A stretch of DNA of 64,000 nucleotides from Liolophura sinensis (Eukaryota; Mollusca; Polyplacophora; Chitonida; Chitonidae). The notes beneath the pieces were generated by a model. That model did not search any database, was not told the origin of the DNA, and saw nothing but the letters and a program-made list of their open reading frames with translations. Location: positions 26,423,704-26,487,703 of the forward strand of contig NC_088304.1 of NCBI RefSeq assembly GCF_032854445.1. Direction: 5' to 3'. The translations under genes and the position numbers were made by a program. This document shows positions 47,104 through 58,900 of this stretch, piece after piece (the first letter of the stretch is position 1; every line of letters starts with the position of its first letter).

Positions 47104-47450
47104 ATAAGTGAGTGAGTGCTTGGGGTTTAACGTCGTGCTCAACAATTTTTCAGTCACATGAGGACAAAGGAATCCCTAGGGTGTATGTAATCTACGTCCT
47201 TATTGCAGGACGGATTTTCACCGCTCTTTTATCTAGTGCTGCTTCACTGAGACGTAAGTAAGGCGCCCCGCCCGAGCCATTATACTGATTCGGGTCAACC
47301 GGTCGTTGCAATATCCGCTTGATGCTCAACGCCAAGCGAGGAAGTTACAACTTACTCTTTTAAACTTCTAGGTGTGACTCGACCCAGATTGATCCTGGAT
47401 ATGCCGCTCCGGAAGCGGACGCTCTACCCAACTGTGCTATCCGGGCTGAT
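47104..47450 (-). mobile_element. SINE-B (near full length, antisense)
   Basis: AAGTGAGTGAGTGCTTGGGG and TTTAACGTCGTGCTCAAC through GAGGAAGTTACAACTTACTC to CAACTGTGCTATCCGGGC; the complement of the copy at 6160. Confidence 0.88.
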
Positions 47451-48070
47451 TTATTCTTTATGTTTTACTGCACTAAAATGGTTACTAACGTTAGAGAATA
47501 TATATTTTACTACTAACAGTTGTTTAAGACTTTCATGACAAGTTTAGAAATAGTACCATGAGTTAAGCCTATGTTTGACTTGCAGAATACATGAAAAAGC
47601 ATTATAAAACGTATAGTATATGGTTTTGAGGATGCTGAAGAAAGATATGCAAAGAAAAAAAAAGAGAAAAAGATATTTCATTTTTGAAGCGTATTTTATA
47701 TTTCTTCATAACTTCTCTATTTTCCGTCAGTGGTCGGAAATATTCGGAAATGACGTCGTCAAAGAACAGACTGGGAGCGCGGAACTTAATTTCGGCTCTC
47801 TCCTCAAGCAAGTTGTTTTGACAGCTATTACCCTTGACGTCTCCAATTCAGGATATTTAATATCCGGAATCCGTGGCTTTTCCTCGGCATTCGAACCAAA
47901 AATCGCAAAGATGTGACATTCGCTTAACTCTCAAAGAGACGAGCTCAACTGTTTCATCTAGGGTTGCATTCCAAATAAAGGAAAACGATTAAAAAATATG
48001 CTACAATCGAAAAACCCAATAATGAACGAACCAAAACAATGACGGAATGACGGAAAAACTCACTAGTAGA
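47451..48070. other. noncoding
   Basis: Contains 47645-47775, the partner of the short repeat at 9985-10110. No gene recognised. Confidence 0.45.
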
Positions 48071-48074
48071 GTAA

Positions 48075-48925
48075 CCCAGATAACGGTGGGAAAACCTAAA
48101 GATAATGGAGGAACCCACATATTGGTGGGAAAACTAAAGAATAATGGAGGAACCCAGATGACGGTGGAAAACCTACAGAATAATGGAGGAACACAGATAA
48201 TGGTGGGAAACTAAAGAATAATGGAGAGACCCAGATAATGGTGGAAAACCTAAAGAGTAATGTGGCAACCAAGATAATGCTGGAACACCTAAAGAGTAGT
48301 GCGGGAACCGAGATAATGGTGGAAAACCTAAAAAATTATGGCAGAATCCAGATAATAGTGGGAAACTTTCGTTGAAAATAAAATGTGTTGTTGTGAACCA
48401 AAAGCTTATTATAAATAATGTATATTGAAAGCAAAAAAAAAGAATAATGAACGAACCAAAACAATGACGGAAAAACTCAGTGGTAGAGTAACCTAGATAA
48501 TGGTGAGAAAACCTAAAGATAATGGAGGAACCCACATAATGGTGGGAAAACTAAAGAATAATGGAGGAACCCAGATTATGGTGGGAAAACCTAAAGATAA
48601 TGGAAGAAACCAGATAATGGTGGAAAACCTACAGAGCAATGGAGGAACCCAGATAATGGTGGGAAAACCTAAGGACAATGGAGGAAACCAGATAATGGTG
48701 GAAAACCTACAGAGCAATGGAGGAACCCAGATAATGATGAGTAAACCTAAAAAATATTGGAAGAACCTAGATAATGGTGGGAAAACCTAAAGATAATGGA
48801 CGAACCCAGATAATGGTGGAAAACCTAAAGAATAATGGAGGAACCCAGGTAATGGTGGGAAACTTAAAGAATAATGGAGGAACCCAGGTAATGGTTGGAA
48901 ACTAAAGAATAATTGAGGAACCTAG
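48075..48925. repeat. ~39-bp minisatellite, two blocks
   Basis: The unit AACCCAGATAATGGTGGGAA plus AACCTAAAGATAATGGAGG recurs about twenty times with small indels in 48075-48370 and 48480-48925. The two blocks share a leading sequence (AATGAACGAACCAAAACAATG at about 48021 and 48447), suggesting that a larger segment was itself duplicated. Open frames inside are by-products. Confidence 0.88.
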
Positions 48926-49593
48926 GAAAACATACATATTTATCAAATACAAATAAGGACAAAAATCACAACAGTAATCTAAAGTAAAAAGTACTAGTAT
49001 AATATCATCACAGAATATACAATTACAAATTCCAGAATTCCAAATGATTACAATTATAGGCACAGTTTAAGTTTCTCGGGCTTATTGCACCATAAAACAT
49101 AATAATCTAAAAACATTTTCATGTAAATATCATTACCCTAGGTTGATCTGAGACACACTGATATATTTGATAAAAATTATTCATATAATTTCATGATCTA
49201 TAATATCATATCTAACATTTACAATTATTTTTACACATAATATGGTCAAAATACACATATTTTCTATTCTTTAAAGCCATTTGATTAGTCCCAAGTACAA
49301 ATGATTTACTTATTTATTTATTTACTTATTTGATTGGTGTTTACGTCATACCTGAGGATAAAGTGCAAACGAAGATGGTAAATCTGAGGGAGCTTCAGAT
49401 TTAAAACCTTAATGGGTAATAGGGTTTTCCTGGAAATCTTCCCGACACTGATCATAAATCTCAGAACTGTTGCTCTCACCAATCTCCCACTGATCACTGT
49501 TTACAAGCACAGGTAAAGCAGAAATTAGCAGGATCGATTAACAGTACAAGAACCCATGCACATACCCTGATCACCTTAAAACACACACCAATT
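48926..49593. other. noncoding, AT-rich
   Basis: No gene recognised. A short SINE-A tail-like piece (TTATTTGATTGGTGTTTACG) lies at about 49323-49345. Confidence 0.4.
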
Positions 49594-49802
49594 GTTAATG
49601 CCTCTCCCCAGTGCAGTCGCTGTAAGTTCAAATCCAGCACATGCTGGCTTCCTTTCCGCCGTAAGTGGGAAGGTCTGCAGATGGTTGCAGGTTTCCCCCC
49701 GGCTATGCCCGGTTTCCTCCCACCATAATGCTGGCTGCCGTCATATAAGTGAAGTATTCTTGAGTATGGCGTAAAACACCAATCAAATAAATAAATGAAT
49801 AC
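49594..49802 (+). mobile_element. SINE-A (5' truncated)
   Basis: CCTCTCCCCAGTGCAGTCGC, AATCCAGCACATGCTGGC, CATAATGCTGGCTGCCGTC, GGCGTAAAACACCAATCAAA and a TAAATAAATGAAT tail. Confidence 0.85.
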
Positions 49803-51075
49803 ATTAATGGCCATTGTTTACTTAATGCATTGACACTGTCGAAGTGAATAATGCTACTACAATGCTTTGAAACTTTACCATGTCAATCTGACCAGCATCT
49901 AATTATGAAGAATAAGCAGATTTTGACAAAATATAAACCTCTAAACATATACACTTTTCCTCCATCACAATATAATTAAAGACGTTCAGCATACGGAGTA
50001 AAACCAGAGGCTTTCTTCTGCTTTATTATTGAGCTCCATTCAGGGGTGGTGAGTGTAATAGTATCTGGGCTTGTACGGTTTCTTTCATTATTATTATTAT
50101 TATTTAATGTCATACTTGAAAGTGTTCTTACTTATAAGTTGGCGATGGAAAAAACCACCAGCCCCCGTCAAGTTACTGACAAACTGCTGATAAGCACACT
50201 GGATTGGTGGATGATATATTGTCTTCATCTAAATGGCGATGCGAGCGTGGGTGACCTCACCAAGGCCCCATGAACAGTGACAGTGTGAGAATCTTTACAC
50301 TCCCTGTGCTAAGGCCGGGATTGAACTTGTGCCTTGAGCCAACAGGCAGAATGTTAATGTCAGTAAAATAATTCCAATTAATGTATTCATAACCATTCTT
50401 TGAGGACAAAAATCAATGAATCATTTGACATGTTTGAAGAATGTACAGAAGAATGTACAGAAGCATGCTGCAAAAACTTGGTGCAAAAACTTGGTGGAGA
50501 AGTTGAGGGACTCATTTGTGACTACCCTGTATTGAAATAGTTGTATTAAATGAGGACAGGTCCCTACATGTCCATCTGAGCTAGGGCTATAAACTTGACA
50601 GAAATAAAAAATGAACCTTACAAAATTTTAATCCCTGAAAATGTAAACATATTTCTGTATGTGACTTTGGCTTTTAAATCAGCTACCCTTTTTCCTGGAT
50701 TTTCACAAAATCTTCAAGCACAATTTCTCACAACATTTTTTTTTTTCAGAACAAAGACCACACAAATTTGAACTGTTGTCTTAAGGAGCAGAATAAATCT
50801 TTTTCCAATGTCTGAGGAGGTACCAAAAATAAAAAAGCAATTACTTAAATGTTGAAGACATATTTACATGATCAGAAAGCACAGGAAAAACAGGAAAATC
50901 ATAAAAATATCTAGATTGAACGAAATAAAAAGATGGAATTTCAATTTTATGCCAGTTCAAGATTTTTTAGTGTCTGCTCGCCCACACAAAATAAAATTTG
51001 TGTTGCACAAGGTTCTGAAAAAAAAAGTTGAAAAACTGATCTGTAAAATTTTGTGAAAGTGTTTCTGTGTGAGTG
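49803..51075. other. noncoding downstream of NUDT6-like gene
   Basis: AT-rich. Contains a SINE-C-like copy (50135-50350: CCATGAACAGTGACAGTGTG, AAGGCCGGGATTGAACTTG). The 3'UTR of the NUDT6-like gene should lie just left of 51076. Confidence 0.4.
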
Positions 51076-54000
51076 TTAATCCAAGGTTTGTATGCCATAT
51101 ATATTGTTGTATTTCTTCTTGTCCAAAGACAGCACACTGGAAGGTACAAGCTGATGTTTGCCTGCAGCTTGTCTCTGCTTCAGATACTGCTCTGTGAAGA
51201 AACGAAGGGCTTCTGATAGGTTCTCCTGCTGATGGAATTCTCTTAACTGTGAGGAAAGAAAAGACATACATGTACTTAAGTCATATGACCAACAACTAGC
51301 CAGGATCCATGTCTATTTTCCCTAAACCAATGGCTGCTCCAACTCTAAAACTAAAACCAGGAATTACCAAATAATTTTTGAAAACTACTACAACCTGTGT
51401 CCTTTAACAGAAACATGTTGATCAGATCATGTGTGTTCTGTATATGCTTTTGTATCAAGTAAGTACAAAAACATGACACCTAATTTACATATTTTAAAAA
51501 TCAATATTCATGCAAGTTATTAGATCACTGAAAGACTACAAATATGATACGTTCCATCCTCAAGGTCATCCTCAAGGTCAGTGCACATTCTCATGTATAT
51601 TCTGAACTTTTGCCTGAACACGTAAGGCTGTTCGAACAGCCATTAAGATGCAGAGGTCAGCATTCAAATAGACAACTCCATAGGTCAGGGATACTAATTC
51701 TGAATAAACAGCTTAATCACTGATTAAGAATTCATCACAGAGGGTATGAAGGGAGTAAAATATCCAAGTACAAAGTTAATTTTGACCCACTTCAACTGTT
51801 GCCCTAGATTCCAGTGAAAACACCAAATGGTTACACTCAAAATGGCTACACTTGATGTCTTCCATTCTACAAAATAGCAGAAAATTCTTTCTAATTTTTC
51901 AACTTCCTGACAACAAAAATGAGAATTCCCATTCATTTCTCATCCTGGAAAGAGATTACTACATTAGATCTAAAGTTTTATGAGTTACTCACTTTGCCGG
52001 ATTCTGAGAGTTCTATGGATCTTATAAAGATGTATTCTTAGAAAGATATATCCCACTTTGTGATGAAAAAGTTTCAGCAGCAACAGTAATATTTTATGAC
52101 CTTTTATTGGTTTTTTCGGGGTAAATGCAGTAGCACATCCAAACAAAAGTAAACAACATGGATCGGTTCCCCAAAGCCATTTCTGACCATTTTTTCAAGG
52201 CAATCTTTGAACTCATTTTTCGGCTTCAGAAATTAAGATTTTGTCCACCTCATCAATATTATCTCAAAACAAATGTGTCCAAATTTCATTATTCCACTAC
52301 AAAAAACTAAGAATTGTCAAGAGGTTTTAAATTTTGACATAGAATGGCCTTGTGGAGTCAGCCGCTGATAACTATACTTTTCCACTGCTGCTACAGCAAC
52401 ACAACTTCTATTTCCTAGGAATTAATTCTTCAACATATACAAAGCTTACATTCATCCACTGGCAATCTGCAATTTCCTTCTCACAGGCGTTTATCTCTTC
52501 ACTGATTGGCCGCATCAGGCAAACAAAGTACACGTCGGAGCAGCCGAACCTGTAGCCGTGCTGATGTCGGAAGCTCAGTATTGACACAAACTGGCAGGGA
52601 ACGCCCGTCTCTTCTAGAACCTCTCTCTGACAGGCCTCTGTGATATCCTCACCTGTGAAATCACCATGACAACCAATATTTATACCTGGCATCACCATGA
52701 CAACTGATATTGCCTCTCATCACCATGACCTGGCATTACCATGCCGACTGATGTTACCATGACATGACATTACCATGACAACTGATGGAACATGACATCA
52801 CCATGACAACTAATGTTTCCTGGCATCACCAAGACAAATTATATTACCTGACATCACCATGACAGCTAATATTACCTGGCATCACCATGACAGCTAATAT
52901 TACCTGGCATCACCATGACAGCTAATATTACCTGGCATCACCATGACAACTAATATTACCTGGCATCACCATGACAGCTAATATTACCTGGCATCACCAT
53001 GACAGCTAATATTACCTGGCATCACCATGACACCTAATATAACCTGGCATCACCATGACAGCTAATATTACCTGGCATCACCATGACAACTAATATTACC
53101 TGGCATCACCATGACAACTAATATTACCTGGCATCACCATGACAGCTAATATTACCTGGCATCACCATGACAGCTAATATTACCTGGCATCACCATGACA
53201 ACTAATATTACCTGGCATCACCATGACAGCTAATATTACCTGGCATCACCATGACAGCTAATCTTACCTGGCATCACCATGACAGCTAATATTACCTGGC
53301 ATCACCATGACAGCTAATATTACCTGGCATCACCATGACAGCTAATATTTCCTGGCATCACCATGACAGCAAATATAACCTGGCATCACCATAGCAGCTA
53401 ATATTCCCTGGCATCACCATGACAGCTAATATTACCTGGCATCACCATGACAGCGAATATAACCTGGCATCACCATAGCAGCTAATATTCCCTGGCATCA
53501 CCATGACAGCTAATATAACCTGGCATCACCATAGCAGCTAATATTCCCTGGCATCACCATGACAGCTAATATAACCTGGCATCACCATAGCAGCTAATAT
53601 TCCCTGGCATCACCTCCAATACAAATCCAACAGGCGTCCTGATGCCACTAAAAAATGATGATTCCACAAACCAAAGGATGTTATTTCTAATATGTCTGAG
53701 TGCTTGTTTGTTCTTAGACGAATCGTTGCCCTTACGGCTTATTTAATTCATGGAGGCTTTCCCAACTTGACAATTAGAATAACGCAAGCCGTGTTTAATT
53801 TTGTGTTAGAATATGTAAACAGTGTTGTTCTATAAGATATGATGAAAAGGATTACTGTACCCAGTGTTGTTCTATAAGATATGATGTAAAGGATTACTGT
53901 ACCCAGTGTTGTTCCATAAGATATGATGTAAAGGATTACTGTACCCAGTGTTGTTCTATAAGATACGTTGTAATGGATTATTGTACACAGTGTTGTTCTA

Positions 54001-57000
54001 TAAGATATGATGTAAAGGATTACTGTACCCAGTGTTGTTCTATATGATGTACAGGATTACTGTACCCAGTGTTGTTCTATCAGATATGATGTAAAGGATT
54101 ACTGTACCCAATGTTGTTCTTTAAGACATGATATAAAGGATTACTGTACCCAGTGCTGTTCTATAACATATGATGTAAAGGATTACTGTACCTAGTGTTG
54201 TTCTATAACATATGATGTAAAGGATTACTGTACCTAGTGTTGTTCTATAAAATATGATGTAAAGGAAAACTGTACATAGTGTTGTTCTATAAAATATGAT
54301 GTAAAGGATTACTGTACCTAGTGTTGTTCTATATGATGTAAAGGACTACTGTACCCAGTGTTGTTCTATAAAATATGATGTAAAGGATTACTGTACCTAG
54401 TGTTGTTCTATATGATGTAAAGGATTACTGTACCCAGTGTTGTTCTATAAAATATGATGTAAAGGGTTACTGTACCTAGTGTTGTTCTATATGATGTAAG
54501 GATTACTGTACCCAGTGTTGTTCTATAAAATATGATGTAAAGGATTACTGTACCTAGTGTTGTTCTATAAGATATCATGGATTACTGTACCTTTATTAAC
54601 ATGACCACCTGGTAACTTCCAGTGAGGGTTTTTGGTAAATTTCTCCTTCACAACCAACAACTGCTGCCTGTCATTCACCACAAACCCACCAGCACCTTCA
54701 AACAAAAAGAACAAATAGTATTTATTTTGTTATTTATTTCACTGAAGCTCTATGCTGTAGCTCTATGCTTCACTTATGGAACACCAGTCAGCAATACGGT
54801 GAGAAGACACATGGCAGCACCTGGGGGAAACCCATGACCATTCCCAGGTTGCTGACAGACCTTCCCAAGTACCGTACAACATTATAACAGTCACTAGAGT
54901 AAGTGAGTGAGTGAGTGCTTGGGGTTTAACGTCGTACTCAACAATTTTTCAGTCATATGACGACGAAGGGATCATTAGGGTGCATATACGTGTAATGTGC
55001 CTCCTTGTTGCAGGACGGATTTCCACCGCTCTTTTATTTAGTGCTGCTTCACTGAGACGACTTACCGAAGGCAAGTAAGCCGCCCCGCCCGAGCCATTAT
55101 ACTGATACGGGTCAACCAGTCGTTGCACTATCCCCTTCATGCTCAACGCCAAGCGAGGAAGTTACAACTTCCTCTTTTAAAATCTTAGGTGTGCCTCGAT
55201 CAAGGATTGATCCTGGATCTACCGGTCCCGAAGCGGACGCTCTACCAACTGTGGTCACTAGAATAAAGTTCCAGTCTATGCATACAGACACTGTGCTTGA
55301 CCTACCGCTATTCCTTTACTCTAAGGACAGTTTGGTAAAAAATGTCTCACTGTACCATTGTTCTGAATATACATATATATGAACACAATAACATGGCCAT
55401 TTCACAGCGTTATTTTGAGCACACAACTGATACAGAAAATTGAGGAGTTGAGCTTTCCTGAAGGAAAAAAGGTGTCATTCGTGCCTGGAACACAGAGACA
55501 GGTAATAGATAAGTCTGTAGGCTTTTCATTACCTTTAACAACAAAAGGGTTCGATCTCAAAACTCCCCTATTATATATTTATAAGTTTTTATAGGCAAGA
55601 CTGAAAATACACTGTAGATGTCCGGTGTGGAAAGCAGGTGTCCTACGTTCGCGGACTACACAAAGGAGTAAAATATAACTACACATGTGGAAGTACAGAT
55701 ATCTTACCCATATACTGATTGGCATACTCTGGTAGCTGGCTAGGTTCATCCTCAAGAAGCCAGCGATTCATCATCACATAGCCTGGCTGAGCATGGTGGA
55801 ACTCAAAGTCAAACTGAAACCACAACAACATGTCAGCAAATGATAAACTTTGTGAACTATTAATTAAATATTGTAGCTGTTCACTGCCCTCAGGTTTTAA
55901 ACTGGAGATTATTTATGTGTTATGCTTCACATACATTTTCTGTTTGTTTCCATGATGTAATGTTGTTTTCAACATTATTTTGTGTATATCAGACACTGTT
56001 CGTGCATACATAGTTGAGTGGGCTTGTCTCAATGTTATCAAATAATTACCTCTGCACAAACACTAACAACTGAGCACTGCTTTGTTGGAATCTTAACTGA
56101 AACCCCACGAATTCCTGATGACTTCCACGCATCCAGAGATCCTGAAATACAAGTATATTAGAGTACAAAGATTATACATGTTACAAGTTACAAGCGTACC
56201 GATATACAGACATGCAGACAAATATGCATCCTTTTGGTTCTTCATTTTCACTACTGATCACCTGTCCATGACAAGTAGACATAGGTTGTGTTCAAGCCAA
56301 CAGGTTGTTGTTGATGGCATCCAGGAATTGATCACCTCAACTTTAACTAAAAAAAGGCAGGTTAACTTGACCGAGACCTAAACATCAGCCTGTAAAATTT
56401 TACAAAGCAAATACCTCAATGTACTTGTTAATTTTCAACCATACTATTTTTTTTTTTTTTTTTTTCGGTGTTGATCGGTGTTTTATGCCGTACTCAAGAA
56501 TATTTCACTTATACGACGGCGGCCAGCATTATGGTGGGTGAAAACCAGGCAGAGCCCGGGGGAAACCCACGACCATCTGCAGGTTGCTGGCAGACCTTCC
56601 CACGTACGGCCCGAGAGGAAGCCAGCATGAGCTGTTCTTGAATATTGCCTGGACTGACAAATTCACACACTCATTTGCATTTTTTTTTTGTTTTTTTGTT
56701 TTTGTTAAAGTGAGTTAATAACTTCTATTTTGACACATCACAGACACTATATGTTTTACCTTTTAATTTGTATTGGAAATCTTCTGTGTCTGCAAAGGTC
56801 TGTTTCCCAACATCTAGTGTAATGCACTGGAACCTGGAGGAAAAAAGGACAAGAAACATGGCTAAGTCAAGGTTAAGTCAATGCTTAAGACATACTGACA
56901 AAATGCCAACTCAGACTTGCTGGCAGAGGACATACAGGCTTAAAGTGACTGGTGGCACACCATTAGCTCTCCACAAGCACCATAACAGCTCACCAAAAGC

Positions 57001-57759
57001 ACCATACTAGCGCACCATACTAGCTCACTACAAGGTGTCTACTAGGTCACAAGCACCATGCAAGCACACCAATAGCTCACCACAAGCACTCCATTAGCTC
57101 TCTGCTAGCTCGCCATTATTAGCACATAACAAGTAAAATGCTAAAAGCAAACCTTTATCACACCACAAGCACATCACTAATTCACCACCAGAAGACATAA
57201 GAAACTCGCCACTAGCACACCACTAGTACACTACTAGCTCATCCATAGTTCACTACAAGCATACCACTGTCATATCACACCATATCACTAGCACACTTCT
57301 ATAATTTCTCCATCAGCCTTGATGGTTTAAGACTGCAATGCTTAACCGGTCATGCCAGTTAACAATAAACAGGTAAGCTAGGACCAGTGCACTACAGGCA
57401 AATCTCTGACAAACTAGAGGCATGCTTCTCCCATACGCCTGGACAATTTTTACTCTTGTACATGACAATATTCTTCAGAGTATATTTTACTTTGCATGAC
57501 CCAGTATCTACATGTATTACTGTTACACTATAATATTTGTTACTTACAAATTATGTTAATATTAGTTTAAAGGTTTACAAATCATCAGTCTTATCCTACT
57601 GCAGGTATCAGGACACACAGACACAGACACACACACACACACACAGACACACACACACACACACACACATACATATATACATACATGAATATTCTGTTTC
57701 AACTACAGACTGGCTACAGCTTACCTGTCAGGTTTTACATCAACGAATTTAGCAGCCAT
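51076..57759 (-). CDS. NUDT6-like Nudix hydrolase (7 exons)
   Basis: Minus-strand coding exons, 5' to 3': 57759-57725, 56833-56760, 56141-56050, 55813-55708, 54695-54591, 52652-52450 and 51246-51076. Phases agree and give 261 residues (human NUDT6 about 316; this N-terminus is shorter). ATG context GCCATGGCT. Residues 38-103 (SLDAWKSSGIRG, FDFEFHHAQPG) match the N-terminal region of NUDT6. The Nudix box G-x5-E-x7-R-E-V-L-E-E-T-G-V runs from Gly133 to Val155 with all key acidic residues, and is split by intron 5 within Gly138. A QHGYRFGCSDVYFVC stretch matches the family after the box. The C-terminal 56 residues are less like vertebrate NUDT6, and the last exon could be wrong. Expected activity is hydrolysis of a nucleoside diphosphate-linked compound using Mg2+; the substrate is unknown. 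Intron 5 is almost entirely minisatellite. Confidence 0.85.
52680..53620. repeat. 28-bp minisatellite at the 3' end of NUDT6-like intron 5
   Basis: The unit ACCTGGCATCACCATGACAG plus CTAATATT recurs about 30 times. On the sense (minus) strand each unit reads GTCATGGTGATGCCAG/GTAATATTAG. The final unit next to exon 6 reads TTGTCATGGTGATTTCACAG and forms the real acceptor. The left part (52700-52850) is irregular, the rest regular. Confidence 0.93.
53812..54592. repeat. 42-bp minisatellite beginning at the NUDT6-like exon 5 donor
   Basis: The unit GTGTTGTTCTATAAGATATG plus ATGTAAAGGATTACTGTACCCA recurs about 19 times; some units lack six bases. On the sense strand each starts GTACAGTAATCC. Exon 5 ends AAAG and its intron begins GTACAGTAATCC, so the real donor lies within the first unit. 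Confidence 0.93.
54720..54882 (-). mobile_element. SINE-A (decayed, antisense)
   Basis: TATTTATTTTGTTATTTATTTC, GGGGGAAACCCATGACCATT and CCCAGGTTGCTGACAGACC. Heavily diverged; lies in intron 4 of the NUDT6-like gene. Confidence 0.6.
54898..55253 (-). mobile_element. SINE-B (near full length, antisense)
   Basis: TAAGTGAGTGAGTGAGTGC, GGGGTTTAACGTCGTACTC through GAGGAAGTTACAACTTCCTC to GAAGCGGACGCTCTACCAAC; the complement of the copy at 6160, with highly similar internal sequence. Confidence 0.9.
56466..56640 (-). mobile_element. SINE-A (truncated, antisense)
   Basis: TGTTTTATGCCGTACTCAAG, CGGCGGCCAGCATTATGGTG, CCATCTGCAGGTTGCTGGC, GAGAGGAAGCCAGCATGAGC. Preceded by a long T-run where the A-rich tail would be; lies in intron 2 of the NUDT6-like gene. 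Confidence 0.85.
56950..57320. repeat. degenerate CACCA/TAGCTC-rich repeats, NUDT6-like intron 1
   Basis: Phrases such as CACCATACTAGC, CACCACAAGCAC, ACACCACTAG and TAGCTCACCA recur irregularly over about 350 bases. No fixed period. Confidence 0.55.
57617..57680. repeat. (CA)n microsatellite
   Basis: ACACAC tract interrupted by AGAC and followed by ATACATATATACATACAT. Intron 1 of the NUDT6-like gene, about 45 bases from its donor. Confidence 0.9.
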
Positions 57760-57809
57760 GGCTGATACACAGTGCAATACAATAGCTGTCCGTCACTAGC
57801 AAACTGCCA

Positions 57810-57950
57810 ACAGTAAACATGGGAGACAACCTAAAATCATTACTCCCACAAATAGGGGAGACAATCCCATATAGTTACACTCATGTAAACAGGGGAGACA
57901 ATCCCAAATGATTATTCTCAAGTTAACTGGGGGACAACTCCCTCTTGCAA
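57810..57950. repeat. short direct repeats upstream of NUDT6-like start
   Basis: Four imperfect copies built on GGGAGACAACC / GGGGAGACAATCCCA spaced about 42-50 bases. They lie within 200 bases upstream of the ATG on the minus strand, so in the presumed 5'UTR/promoter. Confidence 0.6.
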
Positions 57951-58636
57951 AAAAATGAAACACTAGGTTATTACAGTTATGAAGAAAAATGAAAATATAT
58001 CACCTAGAAATACAAAGATCTTTGGATTTAAAATTGTGAAATATAAATATCTGTAATGTTTAAACAAATTTGTTTCTGCTGGAACTTCTGCATCCCAAAA
58101 ACATAAGTTTTAAAATTTCAACCCCTGTTAAAGGAAACTGGAGGGTTAGTCTTGTATAACTTGATCAAATTATCTCATCCAAATTTATAAGGTGTCAAAT
58201 ACTAGTACAACAAGTACATGCAGTTCCACAAGACAATGTGTTCGTTATTTAATGTTGTTTCAGTTGTAGCAGGGTTAAACACCTGAGGTGTTTCAAAACC
58301 TTAAAAGAAAGAAATCGACTTTTAATCAGGAGTTCTTAATATGCCATGGGAGGCACCGTGTTTGAGAAACCTGAAACATGATGTCAAATAATAGAACAAT
58401 GTCCACCTGAAAACAGTGGAAACAGGTACGTTCTCGGATAACAGAAACAACTCACGCTTGGTTGGTTGAAACTAAAAACATGGCAGCACGTTCGCTTTTC
58501 CAAAAGTATGTGCTTACGGTGAATCACGATATCTCAGTAATGCATCACAAACATAAAATTGTATGCTATTTAAACTTCATCCTGCATACTTTACCAATGC
58601 ATATATACATTTATTCTACAGATGTCTTATCCTTTA

Positions 58637-58900
58637 GGGTGCCTCCATGGCTCAGTTGGTTATCGCGCTATTACAGCGTAATGACCCAGCAACGTCTCAC
58701 CAATGCAGTCGCTGTGAGTTCAAGTCCAGCACATGCTGGCTTCCTCTCCGGCAGTAAGTGGGAAGGTCTGCCAACAACCTGCGGATGGTCGTGGGCTTCC
58801 CATGCCTCTGCCCGGTTTCCTGCCACCATAATGCTGGTCACCATCGTATAAGTGAAATATTCTTAAGTACGGCATAAAACACCAATCAAATGAACCAATC
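58637..58900 (+). mobile_element. SINE-A (full length)
   Basis: GGTGCCTCCATGGCTCAGTT, GGTTATCGCGC, GAGTTCAAGTCCAGCACATG, CATAATGCTGGTCACCATCG, GCATAAAACACCAATCAAAT. Confidence 0.92.

Noticed and set aside
52680-54592. CRISPR-like array in the 28-bp and 42-bp repeats
   Set aside because: Units are directly adjacent without unique spacers and the DNA is animal; these are minisatellites.
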